A DNA stretch of 64,000 nucleotides, taken from NCBI GenBank assembly GCA_026929865.2, contig CM049405.1, positions 24,968,001 to 25,032,000 on the forward strand, read 5' to 3'. The DNA comes from Hyperoplus lanceolatus (lineage: Eukaryota; Chordata; Actinopteri; Uranoscopiformes; Ammodytidae). Positions 48,433-61,445 of the stretch are shown piece by piece. Position 1 is the first letter of the stretch, and each line of letters starts with the position of its first letter. The translations under genes and the position numbers were made by a program. A model generated the notes under the pieces. That model was not told the origin of the DNA. It made no database searches and saw only the letters and a program-made list of their open reading frames with translations.

Positions 48433-49337
48433 CAATAAGTAAAAATACAATTAAGATACCACAGTAATGTGCATTTCTCTTCCCAGAGAGGGATGAGAAG
48501 AAGGGGGAGGGAGAGCCAGCAGGTCTCTCCTGGCTTGTGTTTAACTGGAGACTAAATACAGGCATATCTTTCCCAGAATATCCATCTGCATAAACAGTTC
48601 ATGTTTTGTTGTTTTTCTACATCATAACTGGCAAGTTAATATTATATGTAATCCACTTACGGTATTGTTGATTATTCCAACATCCACATTAATGTACGTT
48701 TAATTTGACAATGCAAATCTCAGGTTATTGTTTCATTTGTACCCTGCACGAGACCAAGAGAATGTTATTTTTTTGGTTGCTTTTATCTGTTGGTGTGAGG
48801 CCCATGTCATGTCATTAATTAGTCTGCTATCACTTGTATCTTTTAAGGCCATGTGGGCAGGTAATGAAGAAAGTGTTTTCTACTATACTGTACACAGCCT
48901 GTCACCCCCCTTTAATATTGTTCTGGTTATTGTTTTTTGCCATATATTGAGCAAACTATATTACTAATTAATTTTATCTGAAGACATTACTTTAAAAAAA
49001 CATAAAAGACAAAAATATACTATTGGATATTGAATTTCCTTCCAATGCAATTTGTCTCATTTTTAGAACTGTCTGAGATTTGAGTTATCAACAGGTCTTT
49101 GCTTCTGAATCAGTATAAAGAAATGGTAGAACCTATAATGGAAATAAAATACAACTGAAAGAGAGGTGGAAGAAAAGCAAGAAATATGGCCGATTGGCAG
49201 CTGCTGCTGAGATGAGTGGATGGTGGGGTAAAAAAATATGAGGAATACAGAGAGAGAAATGGGGCTGGAGATGGAGTGGTGGGTTTCCATGGTGACTGAA
49301 TTGCCTTCATGTTCTTCTTGGCCATGTGTTGCATGTC
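48432..49337. other. No gene recognised
   Basis: Unassigned DNA between microsatellites. No family motif in any frame. Confidence 0.45.

Positions 49338-49405
<68 letters not shown>
49338..49405. repeat. (TG)n microsatellite
   Basis: About 34 TG units. A second, weaker GTGTGCGTG run follows at 49470-49497. Confidence 0.97.
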
Positions 49406-49406
<1 letters not shown>

Positions 49407-49842
49407 CTCTATTTACATTAAAATATTATCCGCCTACAAACAGAATCCCGCATGTACATATCTTCTGCATGTGTGTGCGTGTGTGCGTGCGTGTGCATAA
49501 TGTGAAACATGTCAATGCAATATGTTTGCTGTCCTTTTCCAACCCCTGAATACCTCTTATTCCCCTCACAGAGTAAAGATGTCTGTTCCTGTGTGTGTAT
49601 GTAGATGTGAGTATATGTGTGGGCGAGTTGCCAATCAGACGCTGGTTCTTTTTTACGCTGGCAGGCTTGCCCAGGTCAGATGTATTCCAAAGACCCAATA
49701 CAAACTATTACCACCCCCAAAACACCTGCCGCGGGCAACATGCACCCAGCAATACACACAGAGTGCATAATTAGTTCTCCATTTCAGCAAAGGCTCAAAC
49801 CACACAAAGAAAGGGAAGAAAAAAACACAGCCCCCCCCCTCC

Positions 49843-49846
<4 letters not shown>

Positions 49847-49912
<66 letters not shown>

Positions 49913-49925
49913 TGAGTGAGTGAGT
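49847..49925. repeat. (TG)n(AG)n(AGTG)n compound microsatellite
   Basis: A TG tract of about 57 bp passes into AGAGAG and then GAGT units. Confidence 0.96.
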
Positions 49926-49929
49926 ACAG

Positions 49930-51507
49930 CAGACATGAAGTACAGAGTTTCCACCCTGCAACCATTAGGGTCAGACAGAGCAGCCGGTTAGGTCTGGCTG
50001 CGATTCAAAATGGACAGAGGCCGATGCACTTGTTTGATTTCATACGATAACAAGCAAAATGCAAAAAAAAAAATACACTCCGAACCTGAGGCTTCAGGCT
50101 AAGAGAGGAGGCTCATGGGTAATCTGCCATTCCTGAACACTTGTCTATGAATATGTTTTTATCAAGACTGGAGATAATGGGGGATTATTTTTTTCTGTTC
50201 TGAAGAGAGACATCTGTGCTTTTCTTATCTCCTCTTGTTTACTTACTGGTATATTATTATCATCCAGGAAGCTGTCAAGTCGTACAATCTACCTTATCTG
50301 CCCATCTAAGCTGTGAAACAAGCTCTCAGAGGTAAACGTAGGAGACAAAAAGGATGACATTGTGCCAATGCCACGGTTCAATAATCGAGTTGGCCCGGTC
50401 AAAAGAGGGGGATTTCTATCGACAAGCGCATTTGGCAAGAACAGCGTTTGGTGTTGATCTATGGGTCACGGTTATGGGAGTAACTCACCCGCACTGCCCT
50501 CATGTTACCAGTCCCTGTATGACCGCTGCTGCTGCTGCTGCTGCTGCAAATGTGTTGACTATATGCCACTTGATGCATGTCGATAAACACAGAGATAATC
50601 TTATGAGGTTTGCACAGTACACTCAATGCATTTACTGGGTGTTTTTTTTTCCGGTAGCTTTTTTCTTTTTCTTTAACTAACCTGATTTCAGTGCTATATT
50701 TAAATTGTGCAGCCTATTACGTTGAAAAAAATTGGTCTGAATTTATATATACAGTATACACATGTATATATGTATTTGCAACGAATCCAACACAAAACTC
50801 ATAGTAGGTTACTGCGAGTCCCCCTCTCTACATGCATCAGTGTAACATTGGCATTGTAGAGGGACTTAAACAACGCACAAATCACAGAACAAATTCAGGT
50901 GAAACAATATCAGAGGTGGTATTTTATCTACTAAATGTGGGTTATTATGAACACAAATGATCATATTATTATTCCAAGGAGCTGATTATTATACATAAAA
51001 ACAGCTCAGGGCAAAATCATCATGAATACTAATCCCCTATGTTCCTCTCCGGACCAATCCTTGCACGTACACACATGACTAAAGAGACTCTTGTATGAGG
51101 TCAAAAGGGGTCGCAGTGTCCTTCTGTTTTTTTCTCCCATGATCCTTTGCAGGGAGCGGTCTAATATCTTTGAGCTGTTGGTAAACACAAACAGGTGCTG
51201 AGCGTCTGGCTGGCGGTGACTCAGCCCAGTGTGCGCTGTATAGGCCTTGACTAGACTTCACACAGTCCCTGTTTACGCTAATGTGGGGGTAAACACATTG
51301 CAGCCCAAGTCTTGGTTCTGCAGGCAGCTCTCTGTGCGTATGACCCCAGGGGAGAGTAGCTGGTGTGGTGGGGGGGATACATTCAGGAGCTGTTATTTAA
51401 CCACATTCAGGCTGCTGCTGGTTTGAATGGGCGAGGTTTCAGGAGCTTGTTTGATAGGCCTCACATAAAATAAACACAAACACACAACAAGCGCATAAAT
51501 CCCCCAG

Positions 51508-51509
<2 letters not shown>
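49930..51509. other. No gene recognised; contains a (CTG)n tract
   Basis: A seven- to eight-unit GCT/CTG trinucleotide run lies at 50525-50546. It falls in a 108-aa plus-strand frame (poly-Ala) with no other recognisable feature. The rest is unassigned. Confidence 0.55.

Positions 51510-51572
<63 letters not shown>
51510..51572. repeat. (CT)n microsatellite
   Basis: About 31 CT units, almost uninterrupted. Confidence 0.97.
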
Positions 51573-51574
<2 letters not shown>

Positions 51575-51579
<5 letters not shown>

Positions 51580-53945
51580 TCTCACACAATCGATGAGTTG
51601 CTTTTGCCGACTGTTAATTCAATCAATGGCAAAGTAGCGCCGAGCCAAGCCACTCTCGCTAGCCCATTAATATCACCCTTTTGTACAGCACTGCATGCTC
51701 CTTAACAAACCAGACATTCATTGTAATGTAGCCGTAATGCAATGATGCACCGCCCTGGGGAGGGTCACTCTCACTCTCTCACTTCCTTTCCTGACCATTT
51801 GTGACGCAGACAGACAGGCAGGTGGAGAGAGATGGAGGAGTGGGAGTGAAGGGATGTGAGAATAAAGATAAAGAGAGGAGGATGTGGTGTGAGAGAAAGT
51901 GAGAGATAGAGGGGAGAGGTGTGCGAAGATGAATGTGACGGCAGGGAGGAAACAGAAGAATGGAGTGAGGAACAGGCTGAGTATGCATTAAGGAGGGTGA
52001 ACTGGGAATTTCAACAGATAAAAAGGATGGAAGAGAAGTAAAGCAATGGTGCGGTAATGCATGTTTTATAAGTGAATGTTGGAGACCGTATCCACACATA
52101 AGCTTCCATACCAAGGAGAGACAGGGAGAGGCAGGTCATCCAGCAGGGACACCATTTTTATGAGGATTTTTTTTTATCTTTTTATTGATTTATACATGTT
52201 AATGTATCTGGCAGGTAAACTCAAACCAGAAGTTAGATGCAGGGCCAATCAAGGCAGACTGGGCTTTTTTGGGAGGCGAGGAGCATTTCAGACAGAGGCT
52301 GAAAAGAGGAGATTTAGCGGTGGCACAGTGAGAAATATAAAGTTGTTTTGTTTACAGTAAACCATAAAAAACAGTTACTAGAAACCAAAATACAATTTTG
52401 TAATTTTAAAAAGGTACGAATATGCTTTTTTGTTGTTGTTTGGAACAGTTTTCAATCATTTATAACTATGGATAGTGGGTATACCTCACTTACTGTATCT
52501 CACCACTGATAATCAGTCTTGTGGCCGAAATCTTTAGAGAGGTGTGACATTCCAATCACTCAACCTGAATTTAAAATGTACATATTGCACTCTTGGCCAA
52601 TAAAGATATTGGCCGCGCTCCAACAGGACTATCAGTATAGCATGCTGTCTGGAGGGGAGGTGAATGGTGATAAGGATGTGGGTGTGGGTTGAAAAAGCTC
52701 ACACATACAGTAAATGGAGGGTTAAACAGGGTTTGACCAGAAACAGGCTTGGAAGGACTGCTGAGCTGATGGCTTTTGCACAATTCCATAAGGAGTAGGG
52801 CATCTCACATGTGTGTCTGTAATAGCCTACATGCAAGGGGGCGAAATTATTCTACATCTCGCAGAGTGAAAGATGACATGTTAAGATCACACACATCATC
52901 AGCAGCTTTAGAGATGAATAGTGGAGGAGTGAATGGGTACAAGCCCGGAGGGGGTGAGCGCAGAGAGAAAAAGGAAAATTAATAATTAAGGTCGGAAGTG
53001 GATTTGAAACACAAAACATGAGGTTGAAAAAGGGAATATAAGTGTTAGCTTATAGTGAGTGCTGCAGCTGTGGAGTGGAGACGCTGGCTGTTGGTTATGT
53101 AAAGCACAGCCAAGTGTGGGAAAAGGTTGTCACCCCTCACATCAAGGATTAACACCACACACACAAAGGCACACACACCTAGACTATCAAGGTCTGGCAG
53201 ACAAAGCAATGATATCCATGTGTATTGTATACGCAAAACCTCCTAATATAATAATAATGTATATTGTCAAATACTATCGTTTATTAGACAAGCCTTGCAT
53301 ACCTTGTATTTTCCCTTCATATAGATACATTCACGATAACATTTAAAAGTATTTGCTGAGATCTGAAACACTGTCAACGTTGCTACAATGAAACTTGGCG
53401 GGGGCAAGAATCCCAAGCAGTCAAAGTGTCAAATACACAGGCTGTAAACAACCCATTCATCAACATTGTCTAAATATGGAGGAAAAACAGAAAGTAAGCA
53501 CAGCTGGAAATCCTTCACTGCACATACAGTAACAAAAACCAAGGCAAGCACTGTAGGTCAAAGCAGAATCAGAAAGCTGGTCACAAACTGAAAGCCTTCA
53601 GGTACAGCACTGGGATCTTGGAATGTTGGTGCAGTGGCCACAGTTGGAATTGTATCTTACAGAATTCTTTGTAAAATCGATGCCATGAGGTAAAAAAAAA
53701 AAAACACATTAAAAAGTTTTTAGAAGTCTTCAGCCAGAGAAGGACTCCAGTATGACTTTCAAACCAGTGCAGGTCCTTCATTGCATGCAGCTGTGCTTGG
53801 CCGAAGCTGCCAAATGTCAAGTAACTATGCTGATCTCCACCATGCTTCTTCCAGCGGTATTCTGGAATTTAAGGTAGACAGTTCAATTGATGGATTCTGT
53901 TTCAAAGAAAAATTAGGAAAAAGGTTTATTGTTTTACTGGTTTTA
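51575..53945. other. No gene recognised
   Basis: Unassigned DNA. The 111-aa minus-strand frame at 51779-52114 is Ser/Pro/His-rich and comes from a purine-rich (GAGA-type) plus strand. I see no domain. Confidence 0.5.
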
Positions 53946-53949
53946 TAAC

Positions 53950-54170
53950 TCTACACGCTGATGATCATTTCTTTTGCCAGCTCCTCCTGGGGGATCCTGA
54001 GGCGATCCCAACCACATGAGATATATCATCTTTCTGTGGTTCCTACCAGTTGGAACTTCCCGGAAAGTTTTCCAAAAGAAAAACCAACTCTGCCACTTCA
54101 CCTTTTGCCTCAGGGGGTGTTTAACAGTCTGCACAGCATACCACACCCTCTGTCCTAACACAATTTGATT
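53950..54170 (-). mobile_element. Short LINE C-terminal coding relic
   Basis: On the minus strand one frame gives YISCGWDRLRIPQEELAKE. This matches the end of LINE proteins of the type seen at 63800-64000 (YISTLTWEHLRIPQSEL). Upstream bases give FQLVGTTER-like residues. Flanks are unassigned and the fragment limits are approximate. Confidence 0.6.
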
Positions 54171-54779
54171 CAGATAAAGGAATATTCCCCAGAGACCAGT
54201 TAATGGGGGAAAAGTAGAAGAAACATCAGGAAGGACTAGAGAGGACGGATCCCTCTCCCAGGACAGGCAGATGTCATGTGAACAGAACAGGTCAACACAA
54301 AACCCTGAAGAAAAGAGATGCGTTGGTAGTTGGCAACTTATGAGAGACAAAAGCTATGCATGATATACTGTATATGCATTAGTATGAAAGAGTTTACCTT
54401 TTGTTGTTTTGTTGGCAGAACAAACATGGACTAGTCAGACCACAACAACTGGTTAAGAGACACACTGAAACTGAGGGCGGACTCACACTCGGTCCAGTTG
54501 ATTCGTGCCATGTTTGAGCGTGATTGTCCCTCCTACCCCTCTCGCCTATACACCACACATTTAAAAAAAATATCGGTCAATATCTGTGATCTGACATGAG
54601 TATCGGTACCATACCGAACCACACTTCTTCCAACCATGCCAAGTAAGTGTACCGTGCTAGAGTATGGTACAGAGCATTCACACTGGTCACACAAATAGAC
54701 TTTAGCCATCAATCATGCCTTGGCACGGTATGATTGCCTAGTGGGAGTCCAACCCGAGACCGACCTTCTGACAGGATCA

Positions 54780-55150
54780 TGGAAGAATAAGAATAAGCAC
54801 TAATTGAAAGTTAAGGTAAAAATATGACTTTTAAGTGTAGATTTAAAGGTCTCAATTGAGTCAGTTGCCGACAGGAAGATCACCATGCAGCCCGCTGACT
54901 TCTTATTAACTCTGAGTTACAGACAGGAACCCTGTTATTCTGAGCGTATATATAAGATATAATGAGATCAGCAGGTATAAAGGTGTGAGCCCATTACCAA
55001 TTTTATGAGATATGAGAAGCCCCTTAATGTCAGATCTGATATGAATAGGGAGTTGATAAAAGGGGACGCTTACCTTGGGCGATATATTAATTTGATCACA
55101 TGACACCAATGTGAGTTTGGTTTTTAAGTTAAGATTATATCTGCAGCATT
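54780..55150 (-). mobile_element. Degenerate LINE 3' coding relic
   Basis: Read on the minus strand: LQRAYRMLQ in one frame, QLPIHIRSDIKGLLISHKIG then NGLTPLYLL in the next, and ADSIETFKSTLKS-like residues (seen as TDSIETFKSTLKS) further on. This is the order found downstream of the reverse transcriptase in L2/CR1-type LINEs (LQ..QNAA, LPI..RI..K.L...K..NGL.P.Y, then D..ETFKS.LK). Several frameshifts; old copy. Confidence 0.62.
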
Positions 55151-55151
55151 C

Positions 55152-55741
55152 TGTAAGCCCTTTGAAGACCAGCCCAACAAAACATTACTATGTTCAGGAT
55201 GAGGCGAATGGCATGTCAGGCGTTACTGTGTTACTGTCTGTTTGGAGCAGGGGGCCAATTACAATTATCTCAGATTGATCAGAGATATCATCCTGAAGCA
55301 ATACAGCAACAGCCTGTCGTCATACATACACACATGCGCTGCTGTTTTCACGCCTAACAAAAGATCCACTGTGTTGCGGCGCACACCTTCACCACAGAGA
55401 AATAGGACTCCTGACTTGCTTTGTATCCCTCTTGACAAAGACCTCAGACGCTGGTTCAAAACAAAAGGGCACGCATCACACACTACTGATGGATCGGATG
55501 TGTGAACCCTGCGCCGTACATCCGCTACATTTTTCATGCCCTGAGGATTCTGGGTAGATAAGGGGTAGATAGTGTTTTGGGAAAGCCCCCATTGAGGAAG
55601 ATCAAAGGAAAAAGTGTGCTAATGTTATGAGTATTTATCGAGCAATTTAAGTCAATTGTAGTCAATGAATGTCATCCGAGCTGAGGGACGAGAGACCCTG
55701 ACTCCCCGCAAGATACACACAGCACACACACCAACACAATC
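55152..55741. other. No gene recognised
   Basis: Overlapping 87- and 90-aa frames on both strands (55242-55537) show no domain. Otherwise unassigned. Confidence 0.45.
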
Positions 55742-55742
55742 A

Positions 55743-55797
<55 letters not shown>

Positions 55798-55821
55798 CCA
55801 TACGCACACACACACACAGAA

Positions 55822-55852
<31 letters not shown>

Positions 55853-55921
55853 AAGGCCAAATGCATATAAACTGAAATATAAACATAAACTCCCACAGTG
55901 GGAGTTTGCAGCACACATACA

Positions 55922-55952
<31 letters not shown>
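55742..55952. repeat. Compound (CT)n/(CA)n microsatellite cluster
   Basis: A CT run (55742-55775) passes into CA tracts at about 55775-55799, 55806-55850 and 55926-55952, broken by short unique spacers. A further CA run lies at about 56003-56029. Confidence 0.95.
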
Positions 55953-55958
<6 letters not shown>

Positions 55959-56381
55959 GTGCACACTCAAGTGATCAGAAAGCGCTTTGTGCGTGAGGTT
56001 GACACACACACACGCACACACACACACATGCTCACACGACTGCACTCAGCAAAATAAAAATCTCATTATGCTCATGAACCTGAAGGTATGAGAGCAGTCT
56101 CTCATCTCAACCCATGGCCCAGAATATTAAAAAGGCTTTCTGCCTTCTCTCCAACTCCCTGGCTCTCCTCTCTCTCCCTCCCTCTGCATACATATGACTG
56201 CATCTCTCCATTTCCACACTCACTCGCCTTTGGGATCAAACGCACTCATGGTACCCCAGGGGCCCGCGCTGGAAATGAATTGCAATTACAGACCCTCTTT
56301 TTCTCATAGTCTTTTTCTTATTTTTTTTTCTTGTGTATAGCTTTTAAAAGTTAAACAAAATACAGCATACTGACCATGTCC

Positions 56382-56414
56382 ACATCTATCTATCTATCTA
56401 TTTATCTATCCATC

Positions 56415-56497
<83 letters not shown>
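56382..56497. repeat. (TATC)n microsatellite, about 29 units
   Basis: A tetranucleotide tract with a few TTTATC and CATC interruptions in its first third. Confidence 0.97.
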
Positions 56498-56499
56498 GA

Positions 56500-57312
56500 G
56501 CCCCTTAAGACATGCATTTAATCATCTAAACGTGATAGGAATTCATAATAGTCTTTTACTAGGTTGGACCATTGTGTAACACTGTTTATGTAACTCTTCC
56601 AACACAGAACAAGTCTTCATTGAAGGCTGTCACATTAAGGCTTACTACACAGCTAAGCACAAACACACTTCTGCTTTCACCAGCTCAAAAGCTCTGTAGA
56701 GAATGTATTAATTAATCACCACCAAATGTATTTGTACAGCACCTGCTAATGGTTATTGCAATTTAATTTGATTATGTTGTACAGGTGACTAACAAGCAAA
56801 TGATTAGACAGTGCAAATATAAACAGTAGACCAACTGCATAGTAATTACTGTAACACAATGAGAGACACATGTGTGTGTGTGTGTGTGTGTGTGTGTATA
56901 CAGAGACAAATATGTTAGATTGATATTTCCATACACAAATTAAATATTCAAAACAATGAAATCGGAAAAGAATATATAACTATCATCACATCAACAAACA
57001 AACAAAATCCTAATAATAAAGCACACACATACAATCGTGAATAGGCCTAAAGTGGAACGCTACATTAACACTTTTTATCTCTACATGTACTATGAATAAA
57101 AGTGTACTGTTGTCTCCAGCCAGTAATCATTGGGGGAAATTACGATACAAGCAACAATACAAACATAAATCAGTGACATTGACATTGAAGCATTAACCGC
57201 CTCACATTAAAACTATACTCTCCTGTGACATGCACTAAGAGGCAGATTTGTCGGCCCTTAATGGAGACCCTTTTTTTATTTCCGCACACTAAAAGGCAGT
57301 AAAGTGGCTTTA
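56500..57312. other. No gene recognised; short TG tract
   Basis: A TG tract at about 56871-56898. The rest is AT-rich and unassigned. Confidence 0.5.
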
Positions 57313-57314
57313 CT

Positions 57315-57620
57315 ATGGGGGGCGGCAGTGGCGAAGTGGGTAGGGAGTTCGCCTCTGGTGTGCAGGGTCGGAGGTTCGATCCCCCGTCTCCCCGCCACAT
57401 GTGTAAGTGTCCCTGGGCAAGGCACTGAACCCCCGAATTGCTCCCGATAGTTAGCTTTGTTAGCTTAGCACCCTAGTGCTAAGCCTACCCTGCATGGTAG
57501 CTGCTGCTATCGGTGTATGAATGTGTGTGTGACTGGGTGAATGTGTACAAAAAAACAATGTAAAGCGCTTTGGGTCTGTGATAAACGGAGATATAGCGCT
57601 ATACAAGTCCATTTGCCATC
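57315..57620 (+). mobile_element. tRNA-headed SINE
   Basis: Internal RNA polymerase III promoter boxes are visible: an A-box-like AGTGGCGAAGTGGGTAGGG near 57328-57346, and a B-box GGTTCGATCCCC near 57371-57382. They are spaced as in tRNA-derived SINEs. A unique body follows, and a 3' part with GTAAAGCGCTTTGGG and TATAGCGCTATACAAG resembles the tails of fish LINEs, which would explain mobilisation in trans. No target duplication could be fixed. The internal promoter predicts plus-strand transcription. Confidence 0.88.
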
Positions 57621-57843
57621 CACTAACACTTCACCTGTAATTTTGTGTGTCAGGATGTGTGTGCATGTGTGAGCGTATGGGGTTCTCGTTTCTGTTTAAC
57701 ATGTACTGCAACTTACACAATAACCCCTTGGATACTGGCATGTGTTACTGAATGGGACTTTGCATTGCCAGTTAACTTGAGTATGATGTTGAGGCACAGA
57801 CAGTGGGCTACGGGCTAGACTCAAGGTTGGGCGTGTACCAAGA

Positions 57844-57845
<2 letters not shown>

Positions 57846-57878
<33 letters not shown>

Positions 57879-57888
57879 GGGGGGGGGC
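57846..57888. repeat. (TG)n followed by a G-run
   Basis: About 15 TG units directly followed by 11 G. A further TG run lies at about 58001-58019. Confidence 0.95.
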
Positions 57889-57889
57889 A

Positions 57890-59038
57890 TATTGATCCCA
57901 CATGACGACAGTCGGGCTGTCTGATCTCAGCCGGACCCCCTAGCCCCCCATGGAGCAATGTGCAGCCAGTCAGTCCCCATGGCAACCAGTGTGTGTATGT
58001 GAGTGTGTGTGTGTGTGTGGGCTGTCGGGTGAGGGAGACGTGTCTGCAGAGAGTTTGATTATACACCTCCTTCTCTAGCTTCATCTCTTTCTGCTTTGTT
58101 CTCTCACTCTTCTTCTTTCCTCACTCCCTGTCCCTGAAAGACCTGCTGAATGTAAGAGTGTGGGGGGTGGAGGGGTGTTCCAGTATGGTTCTATTTCTGT
58201 GAGGACGTATTTGAATATTAGACAGTGAGTGGAAAGTGAGGACATTTTGGCCAAGGTCTATCTAATGCACTGCAGTATGTCAATGAGTGTCCTCCTATGA
58301 ATTACAACTATAACCACTGAGTACATTTGGTCAGTCTCCTTTCTGCGGATTTAAAGCGATACTTTTTTGTTTGTTAAAGAAATTAATAATATTATACTTA
58401 AAATACTAATAAGAAATAAAATGCACCCTATGCTCTATTCAGTATACACATAAGGGTTTTTGTGCTACAGCCCTACCGGATCTGGTATGATCATGCTATG
58501 GTGGGTAATTATAGCAAATGTTGATTGTTGAATTGCTATTGTTGTGTAACTGTCGTTATTGAGTCAGTTTGCTGAGTGTATGACCCCTCCTCTTCTCGTG
58601 TTACTACTACACAATGTGTTGTGCTGTCTATTATATTTAACCGATATATCGTCCAATGCAGTTTTTACCAAATAATGGGAAAATGTATGGTGAATGATCA
58701 GATCATCGTTTTTTTTTAAAGAGGTAGGATAAAGAAAAAAAAGGGAAACACTTCTACTAGCTGAAATTTCTATCAATGTATTTGTTATATGAAGAGAACT
58801 ATAATTTGCCATTATCCTGTTATTACCATATGTGACAGTGGCTGATTTACAAAAACGGTTAGACAATGTATAGAGTTAAAGTGTTCTTATTAGTAACTTG
58901 AAGACATATTGCATTTGCTGCAGACTGTATGTCCACCAGTGGATGTATAATCATTATGATATACAGTGGGTAATGAAGGAACATGTCACTGATGTTTTTG
59001 ATGTTGTAAATCACAATGGAGCTCTTTGGCACAGATGA
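57890..59038. other. No gene recognised
   Basis: Unassigned DNA before the second Harbinger-like carrier. The 100-aa minus-strand frame at 58564-58866 has no recognisable domain. Confidence 0.45.
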
Positions 59039-59042
59039 CTAA

Positions 59043-60042
59043 GGGTGTTTCACGGAAAGTCCGTTGTTCCTTGCTTTGGTCAGACCAAAAGAGTTTAGAT
59101 TTTTTTGTTTGGTGTGGTCACTTTCTATTGCCTCTTTTGCAATTGAACCAGCATTACGAACAAAACCACACGTGATCTGAGGTCATTCATTCATTGGACA
59201 GACATTCTGCGGTGGAGGAAGCAGGAAGAACGAAGAAAAACTGCGAAATATATCATTGATATAATACGGGGTTGAAAAAAATAAAAAAGGCCAGGCTACA
59301 TCTAGCCTATAAATAAAGAAGAAGAAAATTTAATTATTGTTGTTTCATATGGTTATAATATGAGCCTAAGTCAATGCCACGTTATGTGGCTTGTGCCTAC
59401 GATGTGAAACATAATGTATAGCCTACTGTATTGTTGCTGTTGGACGCGCGGCTCGAGAGAAGAATAGGCTCAAGCTGACACTCAGTGATTAAGCAGTGAT
59501 CAGCTGGGTGTCAGTTCGGGCAGTTCAGTTCCAAACTGACACAGGGACAGTATTGACGGTCACGTTGGGAAGAAAAATAAAAACACACACTTCATGCAAA
59601 GCGCAGGGTGAACCTGTTGGCACTGTGCGGGAGAGCCCCCTCTCCATCTGATCGCTGAACATATAAACATGTGTTATCAACTGAATATTTTCGCTCGGGG
59701 CTCCGGTCAAACCACAACTAATCTTCCTAACAACGGCGACAACAACACTTTCCCATAATGTGAAGCTGATGGCGATTAAAGAAAAAAAAGAAAAGAAAAG
59801 AAATCAAAGGCTGCAATTGGGTCGGATCGAGTCCGGCCAAATTCACACCACAAACGAACTGCAGCAGAGTGCGTTTCGAAGCGCATCGAGACCACCTCTT
59901 CAGCTGGGTCTCGGAGCGTTTGTTTGGTCCGCCCCCGAGTGCGATTGCTGTATTCACACCTGTCTGAAAGATGCGCACCGAAGGTGGAAGTGCACCTGAG
60001 TTCGTTTCAACCGAACTAAACACGGCATGTGTGAATACACCC
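59043..60042. mobile_element. Harbinger-like non-autonomous element, intact second copy
   Basis: A 1000-bp inverse-oriented copy of the 7029-10521 carrier. The right end has GTGTGAATACACCC. The left end is GGGTGTTTCACGG. TAA flanks both sides (59040-59042 and 60043-60045). It lacks both inserts found in the first copy: the hAT target CACACATG and the L2 target GCACTC each occur once. A poly-purine block near 59775-59805 is unique to it. Non-coding. Confidence 0.85.
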
Positions 60043-60245
60043 TAAGACCATGCAGATATATGCTGTAAAATTAGCTGATTGGAGGCAAGGCAAGGCAAGG
60101 CAAGTTTATTTATATAGCACAATTCAAACACAAGGCCACTCAAAGTGCTTTACAGGGGCAAGATTAAAATACATAAAACACATTAGAAGACATTTAAAAG
60201 TGAATGAAAAGAAGTAAAACATTTAAATTAAATAAAAAGTACAGG

Positions 60246-60869
60246 TTAAAATGGAAACAGAAAAGTCTTCAGACTCGATTTAAAAGAACTGAGGGTTGCA
60301 GCAGACCTCAAGTTTTCTGGGAGTTTGTTCCAGATATTTGGTGCATAAAAACTAAAAGCTGCTTCTCCTCGTTTAGTCCTATCTCTTGGGACTGTAAGTA
60401 AACCTGTCCCAGACGACCTAAGGGCTCTGGACAGTTCATAACGTATCAGCAGATCAGTAATGTATTTTGGCGCTAAACCATTTAGTGCTTTATAAACCAA
60501 CATCAGTATTTTGAAATCAATTCTTTGAGTGACAGGAAGCCAGTGTAAAGACCTCAGAACTGGGGTAATGTGATCCACTTTTTTGGTCCTAGTGAGGACT
60601 CGAGCAGCAGCATTCTGAATTAGCTGAAGCTGTCTGATAGATGTTTTTGGAAGGCCTGCAAGGACACTGTTACAGTAGTCAAGTCTACTAAAGATAAATG
60701 CATGGACAAGTTTTTCTAAATCTTGCTGAGACATAAGTCCTTTAATTCTTGATATGTTTTTAAGGTGGTAGTATGCTGACTTATTAATTGATTTAATGTG
60801 TTTCTTGAAATTCAAGTCGGAGTCTATGACAATACCAAGATTTCTGGCTTGGTGTGTGGTTTCTAGCAT
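60246..60869 (-). pseudogene. L2 ORF2 C-terminal region
   Basis: 207 residues open. ARNLGIVIDSDLNFKKHIK lies near 8-26. DYCNSVLAGLP lies near 65-75. QLIQNAAARVLTRTKKVDHI then TPVLRSLHWLPV spans about 82-115. The final RALRSSGTGLLTVPRD and WNKLPENLR...FKSSLKTFLFPF follow. This is the typical region downstream of the reverse transcriptase in L2 elements. It joins the RT segment after a short gap with stops (60870-61025). Confidence 0.9.
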
Positions 60870-61025
60870 TACAGATGTAAGCTGTGCGCTGACTTTTAAT
60901 TGTTTATCTTTGGCACCAAAGACAATTACTTCAGTTTTGTCGTTGCTTAATTGAAGGAAATTTTGGCATATCCAATCATTGATTTGTTCAATGCACTTAC
61001 TCAGTGCTTGTATCGGACTGTAGTC

Positions 61026-61445
61026 TCACGGTGATATAGTTATGTAAATGTGTGTGTCGTCTGCATAATTATGGTAGCATAATTTGTTCTTATTCATAAT
61101 CTGAGCTAGTGGGAGCATGTAGATGTTAAACAGAAGAGGCCCAAGAATGGAACCTTGGGGGACCCCGCATGTAATATTTGTCCGCTCAGATGTGAAATTG
61201 CCTATTGACACATAGTAGTCTCTGTCCTTTAAGTAGGATTCAAACCAGTTTAGTACAGTTCCAGAGAGCCCAACCCAGTTTGCTAGTCGATCTAGTAATA
61301 TGCTGTGGTCAACTGTGTCAAAAGCGGCACTGAGATCCAGTAAAACTAAAACAGAACTTTTGCCACTGTCTGTGTTTAAGTGGATGATTGAGGACCTTAA
61401 CCAGAGCAGTCTGGTGTTGTCGAAATCCTGACTGGAAAACATCAA
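61026..61445 (-). pseudogene. L2 reverse transcriptase core
   Basis: 139 residues with LLDLSAAFDTVDHSILL near 36-52, GVPQGSILGPLLFNIYMLPL near 93-112 and the catalytic YADD near 127-130. A stop follows shortly after, at the end of the open part. It overlaps in another frame with the preceding N-terminal RT segment (61318-61827), showing a frameshift around 61400. Confidence 0.9.

Noticed and set aside
50354..50680. 108-aa open frame with a poly-Ala run over (CTG)n as a host exon
   Set aside because: No splice sites or domain; the poly-Ala is only the trinucleotide repeat.
54480..54780. Possible MITE with GGTACCATACCGAACC-type bases
   Set aside because: Resembles the ends of the 36.3-kb MITE family in style, but I found no matching inverted termini or target duplication.
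57320..57395. Functional tRNA gene
   Set aside because: A- and B-box sequences are present, but the stretch continues into a SINE body and I cannot fold a full cloverleaf with a 3' acceptor pair.
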